Origin: Cryptosporidium bovis
Taxonomy: Eukaryota > Apicomplexa > Conoidasida > Eucoccidiorida > Cryptosporidiidae
Assembly (NCBI GenBank): GCA_009768925.2
Contig: VHIT02000021.1
Location: 1-64,000 of the forward strand
Length of the DNA: 64,000 bases
Direction of reading: 5' to 3'
A program made the translations under genes and the position numbers. Below the pieces are notes generated by a model. It saw only the letters and a list, made by a program, of their open reading frames with translations. It did not search any database and had not been told where the DNA came from. Position 1 is the first letter of the stretch. Each line of letters starts with the position of its first letter. Of the stretch, positions 35,701 to 46,100 are shown one piece after another.

Positions 35701-36867
35701 TTAAAGGCTATTCTTTGAGCCTGTGCTTGAATTTTGTGGATCATGGTTTTCAATGGGAGTAAAGCTCGGTTTATTTTTTGACAATAACATGATAACTGCA
35801 CCGATGTAAGATCTAAGAAAAGGGGATATAGGTGGTGATGAAACGAATATAGAATCTGAAATATTGCTTATGTATTTGTCTTTAGAAGCATATTCTTTAA
35901 GTTCATTTTGTATTCTCTGTTCAAAACCAGGTACAGATCCTAGTCCACCACAAATAAGTATATTTTGTGAAATTTCTAATTTAATATCTCTATTAGAAGC
36001 TTTAATACAATCTATTATACCATCTAAGATAATGTTATGTACAGTGGAAGAATCATCTTGTTTTTCACCGAAAAAAATGTTAAAAGGTTTGTATCTAGAC
36101 TCTTTACTGATAAATATGTTTATGTATTTATCGTTTGAAAACACATTTTCATAAGTAAAATCACTGATTTCAATAGAACATTTATCGGATTCAAAATGTT
36201 CTCTGACTATACCACTATTAAATATTAAATTATCAAGCAACTTGTCGCTTATATTTTCTATTTGTTCCGTTTTGTCAGGCTCATTCAATTTATATTGATT
36301 TAACAACATTTTTTTAAAATGATCCCTCAACAATAAATAACCACATGGTATAATCCTTATGTTGTATTCAACAGGGTATCCATTATATATAGGCGTTATT
36401 ATTGTCTCATTTGTACCTATATCTACAACTATTCCAGTCAATATACCTGTTGTAAATAAACTTGTTATAGGCTCACTTATTCTTTTTATTGCCGGAACCT
36501 CAAATATTTCGTAAAGTATGTTACAAATACATGATGATAATTCACTTGGAAATAATGTTCTCTCGAGAAGCAATACAGGATAATCCTTGGAATTGCACCT
36601 CAAATGCTCCATATACAAATTTCTAATTAGAATACTCAAATTTCGCTTCCAGTACTTTGAATCCTTAAAAAATCTAATATATTCATACTCACTTTTATCG
36701 TCTCCTTTATTTATCTCAAGTATTTCCTCACATTTGGAAAATAATTCAGACGTTTGTAATATTACGAGAGGCTCTAATTTCTTTGAAAATCCTGCTTTTA
36801 AGTGTCGTCTACCTATGTGTATAATTACACATGCCTTATTCTGAGTTATCTCTGATAACAAATTCAT
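35701..36867 (-). CDS. Actin-related protein, ARP10/ARP11-like
   Basis: The 388-residue protein has the actin fold pattern but is divergent. The phosphate-1 loop is IIHIGRRHLKAGFS, where actin has D-x-G-S-G, so the first Asp is missing. The phosphate-2 loop VVDIGTNETIITPIYNGYPV is intact, and the adenosine-loop equivalent is ILICGGLGSVPGFEQRIQNE. The segments YPVLLLERTLFPSELSSCIC and ILYEIFEVPAIKRI resemble human ACTR10, the pointed-end dynactin subunit, better than conventional actin or ARP2/3/4/6. If the assignment is right it implies a dynactin-like complex. Nucleotide hydrolysis is doubtful given the phosphate-1 loop. Confidence 0.7.
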   Translation of the reverse strand: MNLLSEITQNKACVIIHIGRRHLKAGFSKKLEPLVILQTSELFSKCEEILEINKGDDKSEYEYIRFFKDSKYWKRNLSILIRNLYMEHLRCNSKDYPVLLLERTLFPSELSSCICNILYEIFEVPAIKRISEPITSLFTTGILTGIVVDIGTNETIITPIYNGYPVEYNIRIIPCGYLLLRDHFKKMLLNQYKLNEPDKTEQIENISDKLLDNLIFNSGIVREHFESDKCSIEISDFTYENVFSNDKYINIFISKESRYKPFNIFFGEKQDDSSTVHNIILDGIIDCIKASNRDIKLEISQNILICGGLGSVPGFEQRIQNELKEYASKDKYISNISDSIFVSSPPISPFLRSYIGAVIMLLSKNKPSFTPIENHDPQNSSTGSKNSL

Positions 36868-37307
36868 TTAAAACCTACTACTCTTTAAAAAAAGACAAGA
36901 GAACAAAAATTCATTAGTATTTTTGGTACTACCCCACAATTCATCGGTTATTTATTTCAAATAAAATCTAATGGTCATGTGGCGCCATTTTTTTAAATAA
37001 GTGTTAATAACTAACACCAACTACATTTTCGAAAATGCTTATTTATTCTATACACTAGTAATAACTCATTATAAGTATTACAAGTATCAGCTGGACATAA
37101 ATTTTTTATTTTAAAAAAGAACAAGATATAATTTGTTGTTTGAAATTAAATTTGTGCGAGCGTGCCGCAGTAAAAGTAGTTAAATAGTGATCAAATAACA
37201 ATAACAAACAAATTTTGTCTTATATATATGTGAAGTGCGATAAATATAACTATATTTAGTATTTAATATTGTTATAATAACAGGAAAAATCAATAAGTAT
37301 ACTATCG
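36868..37307. promoter_or_regulatory. Divergent promoter, ARP10-like / p47-like, GTGGCGCCAT
   Basis: In the 440-bp gap GTGGCGCCAT at 36979-36988 lies about 112 bp from the ARP ATG and about 320 bp from the p47-like ATG. A slightly GC-richer patch lies near 37155-37170. Confidence 0.5.
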
Positions 37308-38227
37308 ATGTCACCTATTATTAGGTAAGTATCTATTTCATTAAATATCCAATACTAAGCAATATTTTAAAAGTGCATATTGCTCACATTATTTTATATA
37401 TATTAATCTTAAATAATAATTCAATTTACAATGTATTAGAGGATTATCTGATCTAAATAATAATTCTGTTAATAGTGGTAATAACCCTAATACTAATAGT
37501 TATACAGGAGGTGAAAAGAGGTATGTTATCTTTTTTTTTAATACAAACTTTAAATTAAGATATATAATTTAAAGCCATAAAAAAATATAAAATACAAAAT
37601 GAATTAATTAATTTAAACTGAAGTGGTCTTGCGGTAGAAAATCCTGGTAATAATGGTAGTAGTGATGGAATTCCAGAAAATGCATTTAAAGTTACCTTAT
37701 ATAAAAACGGGTTTATACTAGATGAATGTGAGTTCAGAGATATATCTATACCCGAGAACCAAGAGTTTGTAAATGATATAAAAAAATCAGTTGCTCCCGA
37801 AGAATTAAGAAAGAAATCATTAAATAATAGAACTGTAAACATTGTATTAGATGATAGAAGTTCAGAGATTTACGTTCCTCCGAAAAAACCAGTTGAAGTA
37901 TTCTCTGGTTTGGCTAATTCCTTATCTCAAGTTAAAAGTTCAGGGTATGACGTTAATATAAATTCTGATTTTAAATTGGTTATTGATGATTCGAAACCTA
38001 CAACAAATATTCAACTTAGATTCCACAACGGCCAAAAAAAAGTTATTACACTGAACCATACTAATACTATTGGTGATCTTCATTGTATTTTCATGGAATA
38101 TGCGCCTGTAGATGGCGAATACCAATTAATTTACGGTTTTCCTCCAAAAGTAATATCGTCTGATACAAATACTACCTTAAAGGATGCGGGCCTTCTTCAA
38201 GAAACAATATCACAGAAATTACTTTAA
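37308..38227 (+). CDS. p47/Shp1-type SEP-UBX cofactor of CDC48/p97, three exons
   Basis: Exons 37308-37324 (17 nt), 37440-37520 and 37624-38227 join in phase to 233 residues; introns are 115 and 103 bp, gtaagt...tag and gtatgt...aag. The N-terminus MSPIIRGLSDLNNN fits the short linker found before the SEP domain in p47. The SEP domain includes FKVTLYKNGFILDECEFRDI, APEELRKKS and YVPPKKPVEVFSGLA. A UBX domain follows (IQLRFHNGQKKVITLNHTNT and LIYGFPPKVIS, the last close to the family FPPK/R loop that binds p97). No UBA domain is present, unlike full-length p47. It likely recruits p97 to ER/Golgi membranes or ERAD substrates. Confidence 0.85.
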
Positions 38228-38697
38228 TGCACTATTTAATGAAGTGATATGTTCACTTAATACTATTGTTGTTTAAACGCACAAAAAAAAGTCTTGAATA
38301 CAATACATCATAGATGATTTAATTTTGACTTTATTCTAGTAGCCTCTTCTCACAATATTTTCACGACATTCCTAATTTGCATGATATTTATTTTTTTCTT
38401 TTAGATGCAAATACATAACAAAAATAAAATAAAATAAAATAAAGCGGGCTAGAGACAATTCCATTTTTGGGATAGAATGTCAAACATGAACTAAAAAAAG
38501 TATTTAATTCATCTTTATATAGAATAAGTTCTGATTGGAAAAGAAAAATTGAAGAAACAAAATAGACAGAAAACCATATTTTGTTTACATTACGTACATT
38601 TTTCTCTAATCGGAAAATTTTCAAAAACTTAGGAAATTAATATCAGTTAAAAAATTGAAATAAGCATTATAGTGCATACTAATCATAAAAAAATAAA
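38228..38697 (+). promoter_or_regulatory. Promoter gap of the nucleostemin-like gene with GCGGG
   Basis: The gap is 470 bp. GCGGG at 38444-38448 is about 250 bp upstream of the ATG. A minus-strand open stretch (38388-38624) lacks an ATG at its beginning and is left out. Confidence 0.35.
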
Positions 38698-40164
38698 ATG
38701 AAAATAAAAAAGAGTACGAGTAAAAGAGTACCATTATCCAGAAAATATAAAATTGAAAAAAAGATATCTCAGCATAGGAAAAAAATGAAGAAAATAGCAA
38801 AAAAATCTACATTCTTGAAAAATAAAAAAGGTAAAGCAAAAGAACTTTCAATTCCAAATATGTGGCCATTTAAAGAACAAATGTTAAATGATATGAAAAA
38901 AATGAAAGAGAAACTTAAAATGGAGAAGGAGGAAAAAAAAAAACTTCTTAGAGAAAAAAATAATATAGATAACAATAAAAAAGTTGAAGATATAGTGATG
39001 ACTGAAGGTGAATCAAATAACAATAATTTGAAGAAAAATATGCTATGTAATTTTGATTTATCTGAATATGTTAGCGATGCATTATCACGTCAAAATTCCT
39101 TTGAAATATCAAGTAAATCAGAATTAGATTCCATTTTAAACATTGGGAATAAAAGTGAATTGAATTTGCCATCTGACTCGTCAAAAAAAGCATTTTTACG
39201 TGATTTGAGGAAATTAATAGATGAATCTGATGTTATACTTGAGATATTAGATGCAAGAGATCCTATTGGATTTAGGAACGACGAATTAGAAAAATCAATA
39301 ATCTCTCAGGGAAAAAGGTTGGTATTGGTATTAAACAAAATAGACTTAGTTCCTGGTGATATTGTCAGAGAATGGTTAAATTACTTGAGAAAAGAGTTTC
39401 CAACATTGGCCTTTAAATCCGCATTAAATAGTTCAACGGAACATGGTGTAAATCATTCAAAAAGCAGTGGTTTAAATGCTTCAAAAGAATTTGTTAAGTC
39501 AAGAAATGTTGCTTTTGGCGCATCTGCATTAATGTCTTTAATCAAAAATTACTCCAGATATAACAAAGATTCAAAAAAATCTATTACAATAGGTGTAATG
39601 GGCTACCCAAATGTTGGTAAATCTTCTCTAATTAACTCATTGAAAAGAAGTTATTGTGTTAAAGTTGGAGCGGTTGCAGGTGTAACAAGAAATTTGCAAA
39701 GAATTGATTTAGATTCAACAACAAAATTAATAGATAGTCCCGGTGTTGTATTTACAGGTAATTCTAACGATCCACATCAAGTACTGAGAAACACTGTACA
39801 ACTTACAAATGTAAAAGATTATTTTGAGCCTATAAATTTATTGCTTAAAAAAGTGGATCACGAAATATTATATAGAATGTATAAAATACCATCATTTACT
39901 AATTCAGATGAATTTTTAAGTAGTGTAGCTATATCTAGAGGGAAATTATTAAAAGGTGGTATTCCTGACGTAAATTCAGCTTCAATTATCGTGATTTCAG
40001 ACATGTTTACTGGAAAAATACCTTACTATAATTTACCACCTACAGAAGATGGCAATAATATTGTGGCAGAAAAAAATTCTATCCAGTTTGTTGCTAATTG
40101 GTCAAAAGAATTTGATATAGATAATATTTACAGGGAATTTGATTCCAAAACTGTCGCAGATTAG
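38698..40164 (+). CDS. Nucleostemin/GNL3-like nucleolar GTPase (NUG1/Grn1)
   Basis: The 488-residue protein begins with the basic Grn1-type N-terminal domain, STSKRVPLSRKYKIEKKISQ, followed by a long Lys/Glu coiled coil. The GTPase is circularly permuted as in the YlqF/YawG class: G5-like DARDPIGFR (residues 185-193), then G4 LNKIDLVP, then G1 GYPNVGKSS, then GVTRN and G3 DSPGV. Family members are nucleolar GTPases for 60S export and pre-rRNA processing. The neighbouring NRAP gene is also a ribosome-biogenesis factor, but a dozen kb away and on the other strand. Confidence 0.9.
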   Translation: MKIKKSTSKRVPLSRKYKIEKKISQHRKKMKKIAKKSTFLKNKKGKAKELSIPNMWPFKEQMLNDMKKMKEKLKMEKEEKKKLLREKNNIDNNKKVEDIVMTEGESNNNNLKKNMLCNFDLSEYVSDALSRQNSFEISSKSELDSILNIGNKSELNLPSDSSKKAFLRDLRKLIDESDVILEILDARDPIGFRNDELEKSIISQGKRLVLVLNKIDLVPGDIVREWLNYLRKEFPTLAFKSALNSSTEHGVNHSKSSGLNASKEFVKSRNVAFGASALMSLIKNYSRYNKDSKKSITIGVMGYPNVGKSSLINSLKRSYCVKVGAVAGVTRNLQRIDLDSTTKLIDSPGVVFTGNSNDPHQVLRNTVQLTNVKDYFEPINLLLKKVDHEILYRMYKIPSFTNSDEFLSSVAISRGKLLKGGIPDVNSASIIVISDMFTGKIPYYNLPPTEDGNNIVAEKNSIQFVANWSKEFDIDNIYREFDSKTVAD

Positions 40165-41107
40165 ATTATTAGTTAGCATATTATAACAAATACTATTACT
40201 TATTTAATGCACATATAGTAAACATTTGTTTATTTATTCTAAGACTATTTATATTAATAAAAAAATTCTCAAAGCAAATTTAATATTAATTTTTTTTTTG
40301 TAAAAAGAAGGAATAATACTATTTTTTTGAATAACAGTCTACTATATAAAATTACTCACAAAACATAAGATTTTGCTCCTTTTTAAAAGTTTATTATAAT
40401 CATCTCTTTTTTTGTTGCTTTTAAATATTGAGTTACCGCCACAATATTAATTTGACCTTCAAATACTAGTTCATGCATGCAGAAAAAAACTATTAAAAAA
40501 GCGGGATTGCCCCGCGCCCAAACATGCATATGACTGTTTTATGCTATCAAATAAAATTTAAAGGAAAAAATATAAAGAGATTATGAAAATAATAAGAGCT
40601 CAAAAAAGGAAAAAAAAGTCATGAATATATGTTAATGCATTAAAAAATTGTTTAAGCATCAAATTTTCTGACCCATTAATATATATAATTAAATAATATA
40701 CAAAACAAGCAAGGTGAATAAATATCAATAGTATAATAATAGTATATTAGTTAACATATTTATTAATTTGAATACTATTATTGTAGTTATTTGTTTCATA
40801 ATCTTCATCATTAATGTATATTATGTACTGATCAGCTTTTTTCAAAAAAAAAATTGAAAGAAAAAAAAGGTTAAAAAGAGGGTAAACAATTAAATAACAA
40901 TACATTGAAAATATACATACATATATTTTTCTATAATGAAGACCTGAAATTGAGCTTAAATGATAACTAATTACTATTGCAATATACAATATCTTATGTT
41001 GTAAGGTTTGTATATATGATAATAGTATTTATATAATTTTCAGAATAAACACAACCATAAATAGAAAAAATTAATTGGAATACTATTTACATAATACAAA
41101 TTGTAAG
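40165..41107 (+). promoter_or_regulatory. MFS promoter gap: TGCATGCA next to a GC-rich inverted repeat
   Basis: In the 943-bp gap, CCGCC at 40436-40440, TGCATGCA at 40474-40481 and an inverted repeat GCGGG (40501-40505) / CCCGC (40511-40515), running into GCGCCC at 40514-40519, form a cluster about 590-670 bp upstream of the MFS start. A minus-strand open stretch at 40747-40989 has hydrophobic character but no initial ATG (see rejected items). Confidence 0.45.
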
Positions 41108-42961
41108 ATGATACGAATAGTTGAAAATGGTGAATATGGTTCCCAAGTAATTGCACGCTGGATGCTTTTAGTATGTATTAGTTTGGTGACTATGGGAATA
41201 ATGTATTGCAATGATACGCTTCCAGCAATAGCACCATTTATATTTGATGCATTTGAGAATATTTACAGTAAGGAAGAGTTCGAATATTACTATAATACCC
41301 TATGCTCATTAGTATCAGTTCCTAATTTGATTTTTCCATTGTTAGCAGGGGTACTTATAGACACAGTATCACTATATTATTTATCTATTATATTAATATC
41401 GTTTTTAATAATAGGACAGTTTGTGATAACAATAGGTTTTGGAATGAAAAGTTTAACTATGATGTTAGCTGGGAGATGCATATTTGGATTTGGTTCTGAA
41501 TCTTCTTTAATTGCATTTAATTCTCTACTAATAAGATATTTCCCAGAATGGGAAGTTTCTTTGGCATTATCTATATGTTTGGCAATAGGGAGAATAGGTT
41601 CTGTATTAAGTGATATGGTATCACCCATAATAGCTACATTATTTCCAGTATATTGGACATTTTTATTTGGACTTGTATTATTAATAGTTGGTGGTTTAAG
41701 TGTACTTGGTAATTTAAGAAAATATTACAAAGATGACCTATCTAAGAATAATCCAGATAGCGTGTTCACCGTAGAGAATACTAAATCAGTGACAAACAGT
41801 CAGGCAGAATTAATATCACATCATGACATAATAAATACAAATGTAAAAACAAATTTGAGTAATATCAAATTTAGAATCGCTTTAATATGGAGGAAAATAA
41901 ATGGTTTAGGGAGGTTGTATTGGTATTTATCTATTTTAGGTCTATTATCATATAGTGTAATAATGCCATTTAATTATATAGCAGGGCCACTAATAGTTGA
42001 AACACAGTATAAGGATATTCCAGCATCAACAGCAAGACAATACGCAGGTATAATAATGAGTTTGTTGTACGCAGTATCTGTTTTAGTTCTTCCAATACTT
42101 GGTTGTATAGTAGATCGTGTTGGTGAAAGATGTAAATTACTAACTATTTCAGTTGGATTGTTAGCATTAGCACATGCATTGATGTTAAAACTACATCCAG
42201 CTATTTCTATAACAATACTTGGGTTTGGGTATACATTATTCGCTACTGTATATTGGCCATGCATAAGTATAAGTGTTCCTCCTAATTTATTGGGTACTGC
42301 ATTAGGTGTTGTAACATGTATACAAAATCTTGGTTTTATAGTTACTCCAATACAAGTTGCATTTCTACATTCTAATTTCAAATCATATGTTGTTGTAGAA
42401 TCATTTTTTCTGATGATTTGTATATTGGCACTAATTATTTGTTATATTGTATATAAAATAGATATTGAATTAGATGGTAAACTAAATTCTGTTCCAAATA
42501 GTAACAACAATACATGCAAATTAACAAAGGTAAATGATATTGAAAATATTACACAGAATCAATCTGGCGTAATTTCCAATGGAATAAGTAATAAAGTCAA
42601 ATTGGAAGAACTTATTTGCCATAAATACATTAGTTATGATAATAATAGAATATATCCTAATAACAAATTAATTAGTTCATCATCTATAAGCACATTTGAT
42701 GATTCAGATGAATGTTATTCATATTCGTCTTCAATTACAGATGATGATTCATCATTTAATACGTCCTATAGGAAATCATCATCATTCTTAAAAAATAATA
42801 TTCTTCCTGTTGCAAATTATTCAGTAAATCAAAGTGATAGCATATTAAGAATCAGTAAATTTAGTGGTGGAAACAACAATAATTCAGAATGTAATGTTAG
42901 TAACATAAAGACTAATGAAAACATAGGTAAACACAACAAATTTAATGCTATTGTAATATAA
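41108..42961 (+). CDS. Major facilitator superfamily transporter, MFSD1-like
   Basis: From the ATG at 41108 the protein has 617 residues; a longer reading from 41075 would need a TTG start and a stop lies just before it. There are about 12 hydrophobic segments, with the cytosolic loop and gating residues of MFS between TM2 and TM3 degenerate. The TM4 region MLAGRCIFGFGSESSLIAFN, the LALSICLAIGRIGSVLSDMV stretch, and GTALGVVTCIQNLGFIVTP match MFSD1, a lysosomal dipeptide exporter. A 150-residue Ser/Asn-rich cytosolic tail is extra. Substrate and membrane are unknown; an endolysosomal or plasma-membrane place is inference. Confidence 0.8.
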   Translation: MIRIVENGEYGSQVIARWMLLVCISLVTMGIMYCNDTLPAIAPFIFDAFENIYSKEEFEYYYNTLCSLVSVPNLIFPLLAGVLIDTVSLYYLSIILISFLIIGQFVITIGFGMKSLTMMLAGRCIFGFGSESSLIAFNSLLIRYFPEWEVSLALSICLAIGRIGSVLSDMVSPIIATLFPVYWTFLFGLVLLIVGGLSVLGNLRKYYKDDLSKNNPDSVFTVENTKSVTNSQAELISHHDIINTNVKTNLSNIKFRIALIWRKINGLGRLYWYLSILGLLSYSVIMPFNYIAGPLIVETQYKDIPASTARQYAGIIMSLLYAVSVLVLPILGCIVDRVGERCKLLTISVGLLALAHALMLKLHPAISITILGFGYTLFATVYWPCISISVPPNLLGTALGVVTCIQNLGFIVTPIQVAFLHSNFKSYVVVESFFLMICILALIICYIVYKIDIELDGKLNSVPNSNNNTCKLTKVNDIENITQNQSGVISNGISNKVKLEELICHKYISYDNNRIYPNNKLISSSSISTFDDSDECYSYSSSITDDDSSFNTSYRKSSSFLKNNILPVANYSVNQSDSILRISKFSGGNNNNSECNVSNIKTNENIGKHNKFNAIVI

Positions 42962-43106
42962 ATTACGTTTATATATGGACTAATATATTAATATTACTAA
43001 TTACTAAATTTTACTCCTTGTTTTTTAATAACATACATCCTATAATTATTTCTGCTTGAAGTGTTAATTTTTTTTTTTTCCTCATTTATTTTCAGCCTGT
43101 TTAAAG

Positions 43107-46100
43107 TTAAATGAGCTCGCCTTTCATACCTTTGAAAGCGAGTGAAAGAAGGTTTTCAAAATGTTCGCATCTAAGAACATCTTTTTGTGTCATTCCGCCA
43201 TCAGATTTTAGTTTATCATTTCTTAGAGCATTGTCTAGCCAAATCATGTAATCTCCGATATTTGTTGTTGAATTTATTCCCCTTTTTGGCATCCCATGAA
43301 GACTAAATGTTATAGGTGAGTTTAATCTTGGTTTCGTAAATATATTTTGCATCCAAGCGAATATATCGAGTCCAAGTTGTCTATATTTTGATTCAATACT
43401 ATTCAAACTTTCCTTTGATGTATTCATTACAGGTTCCCAAACGTATATTGATATACTACTTATAGCTCTCCTAAAACATTGAATTCTAGCAACTATATCA
43501 TTTTTCTCTGTTATTTTAGAATAATCACTATTCTCCTCCTTTATCAATGAATAATTTATCGATGATATAATATTAGATAGTCTAGGAACTATATAATGAT
43601 TTAGTAAAACTTGACAACAAAATGAAATAGAACCATTTGTACAATATTTAGTTACTCTATGAGTTATTGATGGTAATTTATTTGCTTTATTCTCAGATTT
43701 AAGTAAATATGCATCGCTACTTATTGAATCTATCGTATCAATAATACCATACATAATTCCTCTTATTGTATTTGGCATTGTTTTAATGTCTATAGATACT
43801 AAATGCTTAATAAATGTTTCAACTATAGTGTATATTTTTTCTTCAAATAATATTTGCTCATCATCAAGTTGGGATTGATCAATTATATCTCCTTCTATTT
43901 CATTTTCAACCTTGTTTATATTCATATTTAATTTAACTTTCTTACCAATAATTGTTGAATATGGACCTTTCTCAAGGTTTAATATATTTAATAGTGAAAT
44001 TTGCATTTGTTGTACCAAAAATGATTTATCATCAGTATTTAAATTTGATACCCTAAAAATGATATGAAAAAAATCATTTATAGTTGATGATGAAATCAAC
44101 ATCGTGTCAATAGGTATATTACTTAAAAAGTTTATCTCGAAATGTAATAAAGAATAAAATAAATGATCAAATGACTGCATATATAGCGATATATTAAAGA
44201 TATCTTGAATTAACATTTTTCTTTTTATTACAGGAGCAGAATGAAGAAGTGCAATAAGTAATTCGTAATTGTTACCTACAAGATATCCCCAATATTTTTG
44301 TGATAGTTTTATTGGCCTTTCAACACTTGGATTCCATATATATGAACTTTTAATTTCACCATTTGAAAGGCTTGACTCAACGAAAGTTCTGCTATTGATT
44401 ATATTATCAACTACTTTTTTATTTTCTAAATTGTGCTTATCATTGTTAAATGTTTCAGAGGTAATATTTGACCAAATATAATCATAATCATTATCGTGTT
44501 TTTTACCTATATCCAATTTACTCTTAACCATTAGAATAATATTGTCTAATAATTCATCAGTGTGATTTTGATAGTTTAATACACTTAGGTTTCCATAGTA
44601 ATCCTTATAATTCAATGTACCATCTATTTTATTTACTAAGTCTTTCATTTGTGGTGTCAACTTTGATTTCCTTAATATCGGATATTTAATATTAGAATCC
44701 ACTTTGTTATTTAATAAAATTTCATTACTTTCTCTAATTCCCATTATACTAAATGTTGGGAGTTTACAAGAAATATACTCTTCAGCTGTAAGAAGTTTTT
44801 GTTCTACTGGTAAGTTTTCTCCAGATAAGTTAAATACTTTATCATTACTCAAATCACCTCGGTCAAACTCATTCCATTTTGCATTTGCATTTTCCTCATA
44901 TTTTGTTATGGAATTAATAATTGAACGCTCTTTTGAACTTGATAAATTTGATACATCTTTACTTATCAAATCAATATTTGCAGTATTAATAGTGTCATTA
45001 TCATCTTTTATTGATTCATTTTCACTTTCATACCGTTCTATCTTAAATAAACCAAGCAGCTCATTTGCTTCATTTGATCTTGAAACTACATTAAAACCAC
45101 CATCTACGAAAAATTTTTCATGTACCCAACTTGGTATTACACTATTATTAACTAGTATATTTGATTTACCACCAAAAAAATGACTACAAACTAAATCATG
45201 TCTATGTGAATATACTAAAAAGTCTGATGGAAGAAGTGCTAATCTTAGGTGAGCAAAAAAAGCTTCCATCCACTCTATTAGTAATAATTCAGTCAATAAT
45301 TGTCTTTTTATTGACATTATGAATGACATTTTTCTTTCTCTTAATGCTACTAATTGTTGTAATAGGCTTTTTGATGCTAACTCTATTCTTTCTTGAATAT
45401 CATCATAGTTTGACCTTATATCATTTATATGATTATGACGACTTGATAAGTATTCTACCAATTGCCTCTTTCTTTTGTGCAACTCTAAATCGCTTTGTGA
45501 TACACCTGAATATGCCATTCTTATTGCATCAGTTGTAGATATTAATATATGTTCTGCCGCATCTCCTGATGAATGTTGTCCTATTAATATGCAATGTGGA
45601 CATAGTGGTATATAACAATTCATACATACAGAATCTATTCTTTCAGTTGAATGATGTGGACAAAAACCAAATTGATATGGACTTTGTGATACAGGTACCC
45701 TTTGATGTTTAGATAACAATCTTGAAGACGAATGATGATATTCATCACAAAAAGCACATAAATGTGCTTTATCAGACTCACAATATAATGTTGAAATATT
45801 AATTTCGCACATTTCGCATATTGGTTGAGATATTTCGATTCTAAGTGGTTTAAATTCAACCTCTACTAACATTGTTGGTAATATTTGGTCACAAAATTTA
45901 ACTTGATAATTTGCTGTAAATGAACTTTTTGATGAAGGTACATGTTTTACATTTGGATTTTGCCATGTTTTACACATATATCCTGGTGGAAATGGAATAG
46001 ATGGCCTCATACCATCTGCTTCGTCTACAATTAATATTGGTCCTAGTGCCAATGTAAAGACTACAAACCTATAAATACCCATAGGATTAGAATCAAAGCC

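Noticed and set aside
38388-38624. Minus-strand frame of 78 codons
   Set aside because: No ATG at the beginning, and it spans the promoter of the nucleostemin-like gene.
40747-40989. Minus-strand open stretch of 80 codons with a hydrophobic segment and an acidic Asn tail
   Set aside because: There is no initial ATG; the frame could only be rescued by splicing, and I could not find a matching upstream exon. RNA-seq would decide.
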